Source of the DNA: JBQLZQ01 sp052168355
GTDB lineage: Bacteria; Pseudomonadota; Alphaproteobacteria; DSM-16000; Inquilinaceae
Direction: 5' to 3'
DNA: 64,000 nucleotides
NCBI GenBank assembly: GCA_052168355.1
Contig: JBQLZQ010000024.1
Coordinates: forward strand, 1-64,000
The translations under genes were made by a program, and so were the position numbers. Below the pieces are notes generated by a model, which was given only the letters and a program-made list of their open reading frames with translations, had not been told where the DNA came from and did no database searches. Below are positions 8,680 to 17,146 of this stretch, piece by piece. Within the stretch, counting starts at the first letter, position 1. Every line of letters starts with the position of its first letter.

Positions 8680-9096
8680 TCAGTCCGGGTCGGTTTCCCC
8701 CATCGCACAGACCAGACGCCACTGCGCATCCGTCACCGGCTGCACCGACAGCCGGCTGTTGCGGACCAGCGCCATGTCGGCCAGGCGCGGCTCCGCCTTG
8801 ATCCGGGCCAGCGTGACCGGTGTGACAAAGGGGCGCACCGCCCGGAAGTCCGGACAGAACCAGGATCCGGTGGCGTCGGTGCTGTCGGGATGGGCCTCGG
8901 CCGCGACCTCGACGATGCCCACGATCTCCCTGTCCGCCCCCGAATGGTAGAAAAAGGCGCGCTCGCCCGCCTTCATCGCCACCAGGTTGTTCTTGGCCTG
9001 GTGGTTGCGCACGCCGTCCCATTCCTGGACGCCGGCGGCGACCTGCCGGTCCCAGGACCAGGTGTCCGGCTCGGACTTGATCAGCCAATAGGCCAT
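8680..9096 (-). CDS. EVE domain-containing protein
   Basis: A 138-residue single-domain protein of the EVE (PUA-like) fold, known from thymocyte nuclear protein 1. The family start MAYWLIKSEPDTWSWD, the WDGVRNHQAKNNL motif, AGERAFFYHSG and IVGIVEV are all present. EVE domains resemble readers of modified bases, but the cellular role is not established. It is the last gene of the tsaD-gpsA strand and sits after a yciI remnant, matching an arrangement common in Alphaproteobacteria. Confidence 0.9.
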   Translation of the reverse strand: MAYWLIKSEPDTWSWDRQVAAGVQEWDGVRNHQAKNNLVAMKAGERAFFYHSGADREIVGIVEVAAEAHPDSTDATGSWFCPDFRAVRPFVTPVTLARIKAEPRLADMALVRNSRLSVQPVTDAQWRLVCAMGETDPD

Positions 9097-9107
9097 GGCA
9101 CTTTCCC

Positions 9108-9200
9108 CTAAAGCGGCAGAACCCGTTTCCCGCGCCCGACGGTAACGCTGTCGAACAAACCGGCCCTGGTGTAAAGATCCCGCGCGCGGAACGCCAGGGG
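9108..9200 (-). pseudogene. Remnant of a YciI-family gene (C-terminal end only)
   Basis: Between gpsA and the EVE gene, one minus-strand frame reads RDLYTRAGLFDSVTVGRG and ends at TAG (9108-9110). This resembles the C-terminus of YciI proteins (DPYxKAGLFESVEI...). Only about 30 residues are left, and the rest of the gene has no room because gpsA ends at 9215. In many Alphaproteobacteria a complete yciI sits exactly here. The call rests on this short similarity plus position; it could be chance. Confidence 0.5.
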
Positions 9201-9214
9201 GCGCACCACTCCCC

Positions 9215-10207
9215 TCACCGTTCGGCCTTCAGGGGCCGGTCGAGCAGGGCGCGGACGGTCGCGTCGATGTCGGCGCCGCCCGACAGCACGGCGTCGACGG
9301 CGCCGGAGATCGGCATGTCGATGCCGTGGGTCCGGGCCAGCCGCACCACCGCGCCGGCCGTATGGACGCCTTCGCTGACCGACCGGCGCCCGGCCAGGAT
9401 ATCGGCCAGCGTCCGGCCCTGGCCCAGCGCCATGCCCAGGGAGGTGTTGCGCGACGCGGGGCTGGTCGCGGTCAGCACCAAGTCGCCCAGGCCCGACAGG
9501 CCCATCAGCGTTTCCGGCCGGGCGCCCATCGCCGCGCCCAGGCGCATCATTTCGGCCAGGCCGCGGGTGATCAGCGCGGCCCGCGCGTTTTCGCCAAGGC
9601 CACGACCCATGACGGCGCCGGCGGCGATGGCCAGGACATTCTTGACCGCGCCGCCGATCTCCACGCCCGTCACATCGTCCGTCCAATAGGGCCGGAAGGC
9701 GCCGCCGCCCAGGGCCCGGGACAGGGCCTCGCCCAACGCCGGGTCGGCGGAGGCCAGGGTGACCGCCGTCGGCCGCCCCCGCGCCACCTCGTGGGCGAAG
9801 CTGGGGCCGGACAGCACCGCCAGGCGGGCGTTGGGACGGACCTCGCCCACCGCCTGGGTCATGGTGGCGCCGGTGGCTGTCTCGAACCCCTTGGCGCACA
9901 GCACCAGCGGCGCATCGGTCGCCGTCAGGGCGGCGGCCAGGGTACGCGTATGCTGCGCCGGCGCGGCCAGCAGCACCGCATCGGCGCCGGACAGCGCGTC
10001 CTCCAGATCGGCCGTGGCGCGGATGGCCGGATCCAGCGGGATGCCCGGCAGATAGGTCGGGTTTTCCCGCGTCCGCGCGATCGTGTCGATCAGGGCCGCG
10101 TCCCGGGCCCACAGGGTCACGGCCCGGCCGGCGCGGATGGCGGCCTGGGCGAGCGCCGTGCCCCAGGCGCCGCCGCCGAGGACCGCGATTCGGTGGACGT
10201 CCGTCAC
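9215..10207 (-). CDS. gpsA: NAD(P)-dependent glycerol-3-phosphate dehydrogenase
   Basis: A 330-residue enzyme reducing dihydroxyacetone phosphate to sn-glycerol-3-phosphate for phospholipid synthesis. It shows the N-terminal Rossmann motif AVLGGGAWGTALA, the LCAKGFE loop, GPSFAHEVARG, and the catalytic-lysine segment GGAVKNVLAIAAG. Length is normal (about 330). It starts 13 bp after the tsaD stop, so the two form an operon, an arrangement typical of Alphaproteobacteria. Confidence 0.96.
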   Translation of the reverse strand: MTDVHRIAVLGGGAWGTALAQAAIRAGRAVTLWARDAALIDTIARTRENPTYLPGIPLDPAIRATADLEDALSGADAVLLAAPAQHTRTLAAALTATDAPLVLCAKGFETATGATMTQAVGEVRPNARLAVLSGPSFAHEVARGRPTAVTLASADPALGEALSRALGGGAFRPYWTDDVTGVEIGGAVKNVLAIAAGAVMGRGLGENARAALITRGLAEMMRLGAAMGARPETLMGLSGLGDLVLTATSPASRNTSLGMALGQGRTLADILAGRRSVSEGVHTAGAVVRLARTHGIDMPISGAVDAVLSGGADIDATVRALLDRPLKAER

Positions 10208-10220
10208 GGGATCGCCCCGG

Positions 10221-11291
10221 TCATGCCTTGACCCCGGCGCCGACGGACGGCGGCGCGTCGGGATCCAGCGGCCAGCGCGGCCGCGGCGCGACGTCCAGCC
10301 CGTCGGCGAGACCGAGACGGCGACGCTCCACCCCGGCCCAGGCGATCATCGCCGCGTTGTCGGTGCACAACGCCGCGGGCGGCGCGATGAACGGCAGTCC
10401 GCCGTTCGCCGCCACGCTATCCAGGCGGGTCCTGACCGTCCGGTTGGCGGCCACGCCCCCCGCCACCACCAGGGCGCCGCCACGCGGATGCGCGGCGCGG
10501 AACGTGTCGATGGCGTGGGCGGCGCGGTCGGCCAGGCAGTCGGCGGCCGCGTCCTGGAACGACGCCGCCAGATCGGCCACGTCCCGCTGCCTCAAGGGTC
10601 CGTCGGGCAACGCCGCGACCCGCTGACGCAATGCCGTCTTGAGCCCGGAGAAGGAAAAATCGCAGCCCGGCCGGCCGGCCATCGGCCGGGGCAGATCGAA
10701 CCGCCCGGGGTCGCCCCCCGCCGCCGCGCGCTCGACCGCCGGGCCGCCGGGATAGCCCAGACCCAGCAGCTTGGCCGCCTTGTCGAAGGCCTCGCCCACC
10801 GCGTCGTCGATGGTCGTGCCCAGCCGGCGATAACGGCCGACACCCTCGACCGTCAAAAGCTGGCAGTGACCGCCCGACACCAGCAGCAGCAGGTAGGGAA
10901 AATCCAGTCCATGGGTCAACCGCGCCGTCAGCGCGTGTCCCTCCAGATGATTGACGGCCACGAACGGCAGGCCCAGGGCGGCGGCGATGCCCTTGGCGGT
11001 CATCATCCCCACCAGCACGCCGCCGATCAGCCCCGGTCCGCCGGTGGCGGCGACGGCGTCGATGCCGGAAAAATCGGTCTTCGCCTCGGCCAGCGCCCTT
11101 CGGATCAGCCCGTTCAGGTGCGCCAGATGGCTGCGGGCCGCGATCTCGGGCACCACGCCGCCATAGGGACGGTGTTCGTCGAGCTGGGACAGCACGACGC
11201 TGGACAGGATCTCCCCACCGTCCGACACGATCGCGGCCGCTGTTTCATCGCAGGACGTTTCGATGCCCAGAACGCGCACGTCCGTTCTCAT
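10221..11291 (-). CDS. tsaD: tRNA N6-adenosine threonylcarbamoyltransferase TsaD
   Basis: A 356-residue member of the Kae1/TsaD ASKHA family that transfers threonylcarbamoyl to A37 of ANN-decoding tRNAs together with TsaB and TsaE. The start VLGIETSCDETAAAIV, the Fe/Zn-binding His115 and His119 (NHLEGH), LLVSGGHCQL and GGVAANRTVR are family hallmarks. It begins the minus-strand tsaD-gpsA operon and is divergent from hemC across about 165 bp that must contain both promoters. Confidence 0.96.
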   Translation of the reverse strand: MRTDVRVLGIETSCDETAAAIVSDGGEILSSVVLSQLDEHRPYGGVVPEIAARSHLAHLNGLIRRALAEAKTDFSGIDAVAATGGPGLIGGVLVGMMTAKGIAAALGLPFVAVNHLEGHALTARLTHGLDFPYLLLLVSGGHCQLLTVEGVGRYRRLGTTIDDAVGEAFDKAAKLLGLGYPGGPAVERAAAGGDPGRFDLPRPMAGRPGCDFSFSGLKTALRQRVAALPDGPLRQRDVADLAASFQDAAADCLADRAAHAIDTFRAAHPRGGALVVAGGVAANRTVRTRLDSVAANGGLPFIAPPAALCTDNAAMIAWAGVERRRLGLADGLDVAPRPRWPLDPDAPPSVGAGVKA

Positions 11292-11457
11292 ACCCCATGG
11301 TCCGGTCTCGCTTCACGCGCAGTGATAGCAGGCCGGCCGGAAACGGGACACCGGGATGTCCGGGGCAGCGCAATGGCGGAGCCCGCGCCGCCGCGCCCAA
11401 CCGCCGACCCCCGACTCGACATTGACGCCCCTCCGGCCCGTCGCCACGATGCCGGCC

Positions 11458-12405
11458 ATGAAACCGCTCCTTCGCATCGGCACCCGCCGCAGCCCCCTGG
11501 CCATGGCCCAGGCCCGGGCGGTCCGGGCCCGGCTGGCCGGCGCCGACCCGGCGCTGGCCGCCCCGGACGCCATCGAGATCGTGCCCCTGCAGACCACCGG
11601 CGATTCGGTCCGCGACCGGCCCCTGGCCGATATCGGCGGCAAGGGACTGTTCACCAAGGAGATCGAGGAAGCGCTGATCGAAGGGTCGGTCGACGTGGCC
11701 GTCCATTCGATGAAGGACGTGGCCACCTGGCTGCCGCCCGGTCTGGTGATCGACTGCGTGCTGCCGCGCGAAAACCCCCTGGATGCCTTTTTCGCCCGCG
11801 ACGGCGCGACGCTGGACACGCTGGCGCCCGGATCGCGGGTGGGCACCAGCGCCCTGCGCCGTCAGGCCCTGATCCTGGCGCGGCGGCCGGACGTGACCGT
11901 CGTGCCCCTGCGCGGCAATGTCGAGACGCGTCTGCGCAAGCTTGAGGACGGCACGGTCGACGCGACCCTGCTGGCGGTGGCCGGGCTCAACCGGCTGGGC
12001 AAGTCCGACATCATCGATCAGGTGCTGGACCCGGCGGTGATGCTGCCGGCCGTCGCCCAGGGCGCCATCGCGGTGGAGCGGCGGATCGACGACCCGACCG
12101 TGGCCGCCTGGCTGGCGGCGATCGACTGCCGCCGCAGCCGCCAGCGCGTGACCGCCGAACGGGCGATGCTCAAGATCCTGGACGGGTCCTGCCGCACGCC
12201 CATCGCCGCCCTGGCCACCATCGACGACGATGGCGGGCTGCGGCTGGACGGGTTGGTCGCCCTGCCCGACGGCAGCCGCGTCCATCGGGTCAGCGAGCGC
12301 GGCGCGGCGGTCGATGCGGTGGCCATCGGCGAAGCTGCCGGCCACGCCCTGGCCGGCCTGGCCGGACCGGGCTTCCTGGCGGCGCTGTCCGCCCCGGCCG
12401 TCTGA
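11458..12405 (+). CDS. hemC: Hydroxymethylbilane synthase (porphobilinogen deaminase)
   Basis: A 315-residue cytosolic enzyme that polymerises four porphobilinogens into hydroxymethylbilane. It shows LRIGTRRSPLAMAQ, the RDRPLADIGGKGLFTKEIE segment, VHSMKDV, and LDGSCRTPIAA with Cys245 carrying the dipyrromethane cofactor. The ATG at 11458 puts the family N-terminus at the start; ATG 11449 three codons upstream is equally possible. hemD follows after 17 bp. Confidence 0.95.
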   Translation: MKPLLRIGTRRSPLAMAQARAVRARLAGADPALAAPDAIEIVPLQTTGDSVRDRPLADIGGKGLFTKEIEEALIEGSVDVAVHSMKDVATWLPPGLVIDCVLPRENPLDAFFARDGATLDTLAPGSRVGTSALRRQALILARRPDVTVVPLRGNVETRLRKLEDGTVDATLLAVAGLNRLGKSDIIDQVLDPAVMLPAVAQGAIAVERRIDDPTVAAWLAAIDCRRSRQRVTAERAMLKILDGSCRTPIAALATIDDDGGLRLDGLVALPDGSRVHRVSERGAAVDAVAIGEAAGHALAGLAGPGFLAALSAPAV

Positions 12406-12422
12406 CCATGGCGCCCTAGGCG

Positions 12423-14948
12423 ATGGCCCGGTTTCTGGTCACCCGACCGGCGGAGGACGCCGCCGTCACAATCGCCCTGCTGGCGGAAAAGGGGCATGAG
12501 GGCATCGCCGCGCCGCTGCTGCGAATCGAGCCCGTCGCGGACGCCGCCGCCGACCTGGCCGACTCCCTGGCCGACGCCCAGGCCCTGATGTTCACCAGCG
12601 CCAACGGCGTTCGCGCCTTTGCCGCCCTGTCGCCGCGCCGCGACCTGCCCGTCTTGACGGTCGGCGCCGCGTCCGCCGCCGCCGCGCGGGCGGTGGGGTT
12701 CGCCAGGGTCGAAAGCGCGGACGGGGCGATCGACGATCTGGTCCGCCTGGCACGCAGCCGTTGCGACCCGGCGGCGGGGGTGCTGGTCCATGGTGGCGGC
12801 GCCCATGTGGCGGGCGATCTGGGCCGGGCGTTGGCCGCCGACGGCTTTGCCGTGCGCCGCGCCATTCTCTACCGCGCGGTGGCCGTCGACCGGCTGCCGG
12901 ACCCGGCGGCGACGGCCCTGGCCGACGGCGGACTGGACGGCATCCTGTTTTTCTCTCCCCGAACGGCGGAGGTGTTTGCTAGGCTGGCCCGGTCGGCACA
13001 TTTGGCGGGCCGGCTGAGCAGCGTGCGCGCCTTGTGCATCAGCGACGCGGTCATACCGCATCTGGACACGTTGGGCTGGGCAAGGATCGAGGTGGCCGCA
13101 CGGCCGGACGCCGGCGCGCTCGTTGCTTTGACCGACACGCCTGCGACCGACACGCCGTCGGCATCGCCGCCTCCACGACCTGGGACAACGCCCGAACCGA
13201 TCATGGCCTCCGATCCGCACCCACCGAACGACCCGACCGCGCGGGAGTCCGCCGCCGCGCGGATCATCGCGCGGTTCGGCGGCATCCGGCCCATGGCGAC
13301 CAAGCTGGGCGCGCCGGTGACCACGGTGCAGGGCTGGAAAAAACGAGGCTCCATCCCCGCCGGCCGCCACGCCGAGATCCGCACCGCCGCCCAGGCCCAC
13401 GGCGTGGTGATTGACGAGACGGAACTTTTGGCCGCCGATTCCCTTTCCAACCAGTCTCAACCGCAGGACCCGCCCGTGACCGACAATACCGCCACCCCGG
13501 CCCCGCCGCCGTCCTCCGCCGGAGGGAGCGTGCCGACGTCCGGCAAGATCCAGGGCGGCAAGACTCAGGGCGACAAGATCCAGGACGGGAAGACCCAGGA
13601 CGGGAAGACCCAGGGCGACAAGGTCCAGGGCGGCGATGCCCCGAGCGGCCGCGCGGAGCCCGCGCGGACGGAACCGACCAGAAGCGCCGAAAAGGCGGAG
13701 CCCAAGCCGGCCCCGCCGCCCCCGCCGTCGAACCGGGACCGCGGCAAAGGCGGATCGGGGGCGGCCATCGCGTGGCTGGCGCTGGTGATCGCCGTGCTGG
13801 GCACGGCGGCGGCGCTGACCCGGCCCTATTGGGCGACGGAATATCTCGGCAGCCCGTCCCTGATCGCCCTCACCGATCGCGTGGTCGCGCTGGAAAACGC
13901 CCAGCCCGGCGACGACACGGCCATTCTGAACCGGATGGACCAGGTGGCGGACTCGATCGACGGCCTGAACGGGCAGGTCGAAACCCTGGCCGCGCGGGTC
14001 GAAACCCTGGAGGCGGCGCCGGGCGCCGGCGCCGGGGAGGCCGCCTTGACGCAGCGGCTGGACGCGCTGGAAGCCGACATCGCCGACCTGCCGCGCCTGA
14101 CGCAGGCGGATGTCGCGGCGGGCATCGCGGCGGAAATCCGGCCCCTGGCCGACCGGATCGACGCCCTGGCGGCGATGACGGACGAGATCGACCGGCTGCA
14201 AACGGCGCTGAACCAGGCCACCGGGCGGCTGGACACCCTGGCGGCGTCGGTGGACGCGGCGCGGAGCGATCTGGATGAGACGCGGGACGGATTGGAGCGG
14301 ACCCAGGCCGGCCTGGCCCGGCTGCAGTCGAGCACCGTGGCGTCGGAAGCGCTGGTGCTGGCCGTCGGCCAGCTGCGTCTGGCCGTCGCCGACGGCGCCC
14401 CCTACGGCCCGGCCCTCGATGTCGTCCGCAGCCTGATCGACGGCGACCCGGCGCTGGCCGACGCGGTCGAGTCCCTGGCCGCGGTGTCGGAGCGGGGCGT
14501 GCCCAGCCGGGCCACCCTGCGCGCCCGCTTTCCCGCGATGGCCCGCGCCGTGCGCGCCGCCGCGGTGCCGGAGGATGCCGATTGGGTCGACCGGACATTG
14601 AGTTCGGTGCAGGGCCTGGTCAGCGTGCGCCCGACCGCCGGCGAGGTCGAGGGCACGGGCATCGACGCCATCCTGGCCCGCGCCGAATTCCGCCTCGGCA
14701 ACGCCGACCTGACCGGCGCGGTCACCGCGCTGGACGATCTGGACGGCCCCGCCGCCGCGGCCGCCGGCCCCTGGCTGAGCGACGCGCGGGCGCGGCTGAC
14801 CGTCGACGGGTCGGTCGACCGGCTGAGCACCGCCGCCATCGCCGCGCTGGCCGGGGAGTCCCGGCAGGAACCGGCGCCGGACGCCGGCGGCGACGGGGCC
14901 GCCGGACCTGACGACGCGGCGGCCGGGACCGAAGGCACGACCCCATGA
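12423..14948 (+). CDS. hemD: Uroporphyrinogen-III synthase fused to an HTH and mitofilin/HemX-like membrane protein
   Basis: One uninterrupted frame of 841 residues joins what are normally two genes. Residues 1 to about 235 are HemD (MARFLVTRPAED start, FTSANGVRAFA, VLVHGGG, ILFFSPRTAEVF), which cyclises hydroxymethylbilane to uroporphyrinogen III. Residues about 275-330 look like a carph-isopro/Cro-type helix-turn-helix (RPMATKLGAPVTTVQGWKKR, IPAGRHAEI). Then come a Lys/Gln/Gly pentapeptide repeat, a proline-rich stretch, one transmembrane helix near 446-465 and a long coiled-coil periplasmic part of mitofilin/HemX type. No stop separates the parts; an in-frame ATG at 13203 (Met261) could restart translation, though it has no strong ribosome site. 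It overlaps hemY by 4 bp. Confidence 0.88.
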   Translation: MARFLVTRPAEDAAVTIALLAEKGHEGIAAPLLRIEPVADAAADLADSLADAQALMFTSANGVRAFAALSPRRDLPVLTVGAASAAAARAVGFARVESADGAIDDLVRLARSRCDPAAGVLVHGGGAHVAGDLGRALAADGFAVRRAILYRAVAVDRLPDPAATALADGGLDGILFFSPRTAEVFARLARSAHLAGRLSSVRALCISDAVIPHLDTLGWARIEVAARPDAGALVALTDTPATDTPSASPPPRPGTTPEPIMASDPHPPNDPTARESAAARIIARFGGIRPMATKLGAPVTTVQGWKKRGSIPAGRHAEIRTAAQAHGVVIDETELLAADSLSNQSQPQDPPVTDNTATPAPPPSSAGGSVPTSGKIQGGKTQGDKIQDGKTQDGKTQGDKVQGGDAPSGRAEPARTEPTRSAEKAEPKPAPPPPPSNRDRGKGGSGAAIAWLALVIAVLGTAAALTRPYWATEYLGSPSLIALTDRVVALENAQPGDDTAILNRMDQVADSIDGLNGQVETLAARVETLEAAPGAGAGEAALTQRLDALEADIADLPRLTQADVAAGIAAEIRPLADRIDALAAMTDEIDRLQTALNQATGRLDTLAASVDAARSDLDETRDGLERTQAGLARLQSSTVASEALVLAVGQLRLAVADGAPYGPALDVVRSLIDGDPALADAVESLAAVSERGVPSRATLRARFPAMARAVRAAAVPEDADWVDRTLSSVQGLVSVRPTAGEVEGTGIDAILARAEFRLGNADLTGAVTALDDLDGPAAAAAGPWLSDARARLTVDGSVDRLSTAAIAALAGESRQEPAPDAGGDGAAGPDDAAAGTEGTTP
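13545..13634 (+). repeat. Six tandem 15-bp units coding K-x-Q-x-x
   Basis: Six consecutive 15-bp units (AAGATCCAGGGCGGC and variants) encode KIQGG, KTQGD, KIQDG, KTQDG, KTQGD and KVQGG, residues 375-404 of the hemD-mitofilin fusion. They lie in the linker before the membrane helix. The units keep frame, so copy-number change would alter linker length without breaking the protein. Confidence 0.9.
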
Positions 14949-16360
14949 GACGCGCCCTTTTCTTTATCACCAAGCTGGCGATCCTGATCGCCGCCGCGGT
15001 GTGGCTGGCCAACCGGCCCGGGCGGGTGGTCCTGGACTGGCAGGGCTACACGGTGGAGACATCGGCCGGCATCCTGGTGCTGGCGGCCCTGGCGCTGATG
15101 GTGGCGGCGGCGCTGGCCTACCGGCTGCTGCGCGGGATCTTCCGCATTCCCAAGGCCATCGGACGGCACCGCGCGGGGTCGCGGCGCGAGCAGGGCTACC
15201 GCGCCCTGACCCAAGGCATGGTCGCCGTCGCGGCCGGCGACGCGGCGGAGGCGGCGCGCTATTCGCGCAAGGCCGACACTCTGCTCAACGAACCGCCTCT
15301 GACCATGCTGCTGTCGGCCCAGGCGGCCCAGCTCAACGGCGACGAGGCGGCGGCGCGGCGCTATTTCGACGCCATGCTCAAGCGGCGGGAGACGGAGTTT
15401 CTGGGCGTGCGCGGCCTGCTGACCCAGGCGCTCAAGCGCAACGACCGGGTCGAGGCCCTGGCCCTGGCCGACCGGGCGCGGACGCTCAAGCCCCACACCC
15501 CCTGGGTGCTGACCACCAGCCTGGACCTGCAGGTTCAGGCGCGCAAATGGACCGAGGCCCTGGCCACGCTCAACCGGATGACCACCGACCGGCTGATCGA
15601 CCCGGCCGAGGCCAGGCGCCACAAGACCGCCATCCTGATCGAGCGCAGCCGCGAGCTGGAGGCCGCCGGCGATCCGGCCGAGGCGCAGCGCGCGGCCCAT
15701 GGCGCGGTCAATCTGAGCCCGGATTTCGCCCCCGCCGTGCTGCGCGAGGCCGCCCTGCTGGCCCGCGCCGGCCGCGACCGCCAGGCCGCCCGCCTGATCG
15801 AGAAGAGCTGGGGCCGGGCGCCCCACCGCGAACTGGCGGAGGCCTTTGCCGCCCTGGGACCGGACGGCGAGGCGAAGCTGGCCCGGGTCAAGCGGCTGGA
15901 AAAGCTGCACAAGGCCCATCCCGACGAGCCCGAGGGGCTGATCGCGCTGAGCGAGGCGGAACTGGACGCCGAACTGTGGGGCGCGGCGCGCAGCCACCTG
16001 ATGCGGGCCGAGCTGAAACAGCCCAGCCGCCGCGTCTACCGCCTGCTGGCCCGCCTGGAGACGGCGGAAAAGAACGACCAGGACGCGGCCCGAAGCTGGC
16101 TGGCCAAGGCCGACGCGACGGAGCTGGACCCCGTCTGGGTGTGCCGGAACTGCGGCATCGCCGCCACCGTGTGGGGCGCCCTGTGCGAGAACTGCCACGC
16201 CTTCGACAGTTTGGAATGGCGGCGCCCGACCTCGGCCGTCCCCCTGCCCGCCCCGCCGGACCGCGCGCCCGGCATCCTGCTGGCCCCCGCCGGGGCCACG
16301 CCCGCCGCGCCGGCGGCCCCGCCGCCGCCGCCGGCCGCCTCGGCCTTCGCCCCGCCGTAA
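14945..16360 (+). CDS. hemY: HemY-type TPR membrane protein
   Basis: A 471-residue HemY N-terminal-domain protein (the TPR protein of the hemCD-X-Y cluster, not the oxidase of the same name). Two membrane helices occupy residues about 4-22 and 40-60, joined by NRPGRVVLDWQGYTVETS. A TPR-like helical region follows to about 390. Near the C-terminus C-x2-C...C-x2-C (CRNCG, CENCH) forms a zinc-ribbon-like knuckle, as in LapB and alphaproteobacterial HemY, followed by a low-complexity Pro/Ala tail. Its start overlaps the previous stop (ATGA). The role in haem synthesis is scaffold-like and not well defined. Confidence 0.88.
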   Translation: MRRALFFITKLAILIAAAVWLANRPGRVVLDWQGYTVETSAGILVLAALALMVAAALAYRLLRGIFRIPKAIGRHRAGSRREQGYRALTQGMVAVAAGDAAEAARYSRKADTLLNEPPLTMLLSAQAAQLNGDEAAARRYFDAMLKRRETEFLGVRGLLTQALKRNDRVEALALADRARTLKPHTPWVLTTSLDLQVQARKWTEALATLNRMTTDRLIDPAEARRHKTAILIERSRELEAAGDPAEAQRAAHGAVNLSPDFAPAVLREAALLARAGRDRQAARLIEKSWGRAPHRELAEAFAALGPDGEAKLARVKRLEKLHKAHPDEPEGLIALSEAELDAELWGAARSHLMRAELKQPSRRVYRLLARLETAEKNDQDAARSWLAKADATELDPVWVCRNCGIAATVWGALCENCHAFDSLEWRRPTSAVPLPAPPDRAPGILLAPAGATPAAPAAPPPPPAASAFAPP

Positions 16361-16475
16361 CAAGGGCGGCAAAAGAACCCGAGGCCGCCGCCCCGAAACG
16401 CCAATTGACGACCGCGCCGCCCCGGCGCTAGGGTGCGCCCCACCCGCCGCCGGCCCCACCCACGGCCCGCCCGGC

Positions 16476-16551
16476 GCCGCCTTAGCTCAGTCGGTAGAGC
16501 ATCGCATTCGTAATGCGGGGGTCGTAGGTTCGAGTCCTACAGGCGGCACCA
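16476..16551 (+). tRNA. tRNA-Thr(CGT)
   Basis: Folds as a complete cloverleaf: acceptor GCCGCCT/AGGCGGC, D stem GCTC/GAGC, anticodon stem TCGCA/TGCGG around loop TTCGTAA (anticodon CGT), and T arm GTAGG-TTCGAGT-CCTAC. The 3' CCA is encoded. It lies about 115 bp after hemY, and an IS481-type remnant abuts its 3' side, consistent with tRNA-adjacent insertion of foreign DNA. Confidence 0.96.
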
Positions 16552-16556
16552 TTTTT

Positions 16557-16930
16557 CAGATGTCCATGGCCTTGTTCCGCCGCGTGCGGGCGCGCTTCAC
16601 AAGGCCATGCCGGTCGAGCACCGCATGGACGGTGCTCTTGGCCGGGATCCGCACGTCGCCAGCCAGCCGTCGGACAAAGAGTTCCTGGGTCTTACGCGCG
16701 CCCCAGTGAGGCTTCTCGCGTTTGGTGTCAACGATTAGACGCTCCACCCGGACCGGCAGCTGGTTGGCATAGCGCACCGGCCCTTCCTGCTTATATCGAT
16801 TGTAGATCTTGTAGCCAGTCTTGCGGGAGATCCCGAACTCCCGGCACACATCCGTCATCGCCTCGCCCTCCAAAAGGCGGGCGACAAAGCGTAGGCGTTC
16901 CTACATAACCGAACGCTTTCTCCACGGCAT
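16557..16930 (-). pseudogene. Truncated, stop-interrupted IS481-family transposase
   Basis: Read from ATG 16930 the frame gives MPWRKRSVM, then a TAG stop (16903-16901) where the family has Glu, then ERLRFVARLLEGEAMTDVC, REFGISRKTGYKIYNRY and PHWGARKTQELFVRRL, typical of the N-terminal helix-turn-helix of IS481 transposases. The frame ends at RNKAMDI, before any DDE catalytic residue, five bases from the tRNA-Thr CCA end. It therefore has both an early nonsense codon and a lost 3' two-thirds and cannot be active. The stretch upstream to about 17015 carries two near-copies of CCGGA-ACACGGGT-AC and is probably the remains of the element's left end. Confidence 0.85.
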
Positions 16931-17020
16931 CAACGCCTCCGCCAAAATGGCGAAAAGTGTTACCCGTGTGTCCGGTACATTCCGTCACCCGTGTCTCCGG
17001 TCGGGGACATTTGTAGACGA
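16931..17020. mobile_element. Probable left-end remnant of the IS481-type element
   Basis: Upstream of the decayed transposase start, on its strand, lie two related direct repeats, CCGGAGACACGGGTGAC and CCGGACACACGGGTAAC, about 20 bp apart. Such sequence commonly precedes IS481-type transposase genes. The exact terminal inverted repeat and target duplication cannot be set from this copy alone, because its right end is missing. Confidence 0.45.
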
Positions 17021-17146
17021 ACGCCCTTGCCGAGCCGGCTTCACGGACTCACATGCAAGGAAGAGTCAAGCATTTTTCGATATGAGGTGCAGTTACCGCT
17101 GGCTTCACGAATCTGCCTTGGTTACAAGGATTCCGGGAGAGATTTC

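Noticed and set aside
12018..14201. A 727-residue minus-strand frame over hemC and hemD
   Set aside because: Composition is repetitive Arg/Gly and it lies opposite clear haem genes; it is a shadow.
16141..16230. C-x2-C...C-x2-C knuckle at the HemY C-terminus as a novel fusion
   Set aside because: A similar zinc ribbon is a known feature of alphaproteobacterial HemY and LapB-like TPR proteins.
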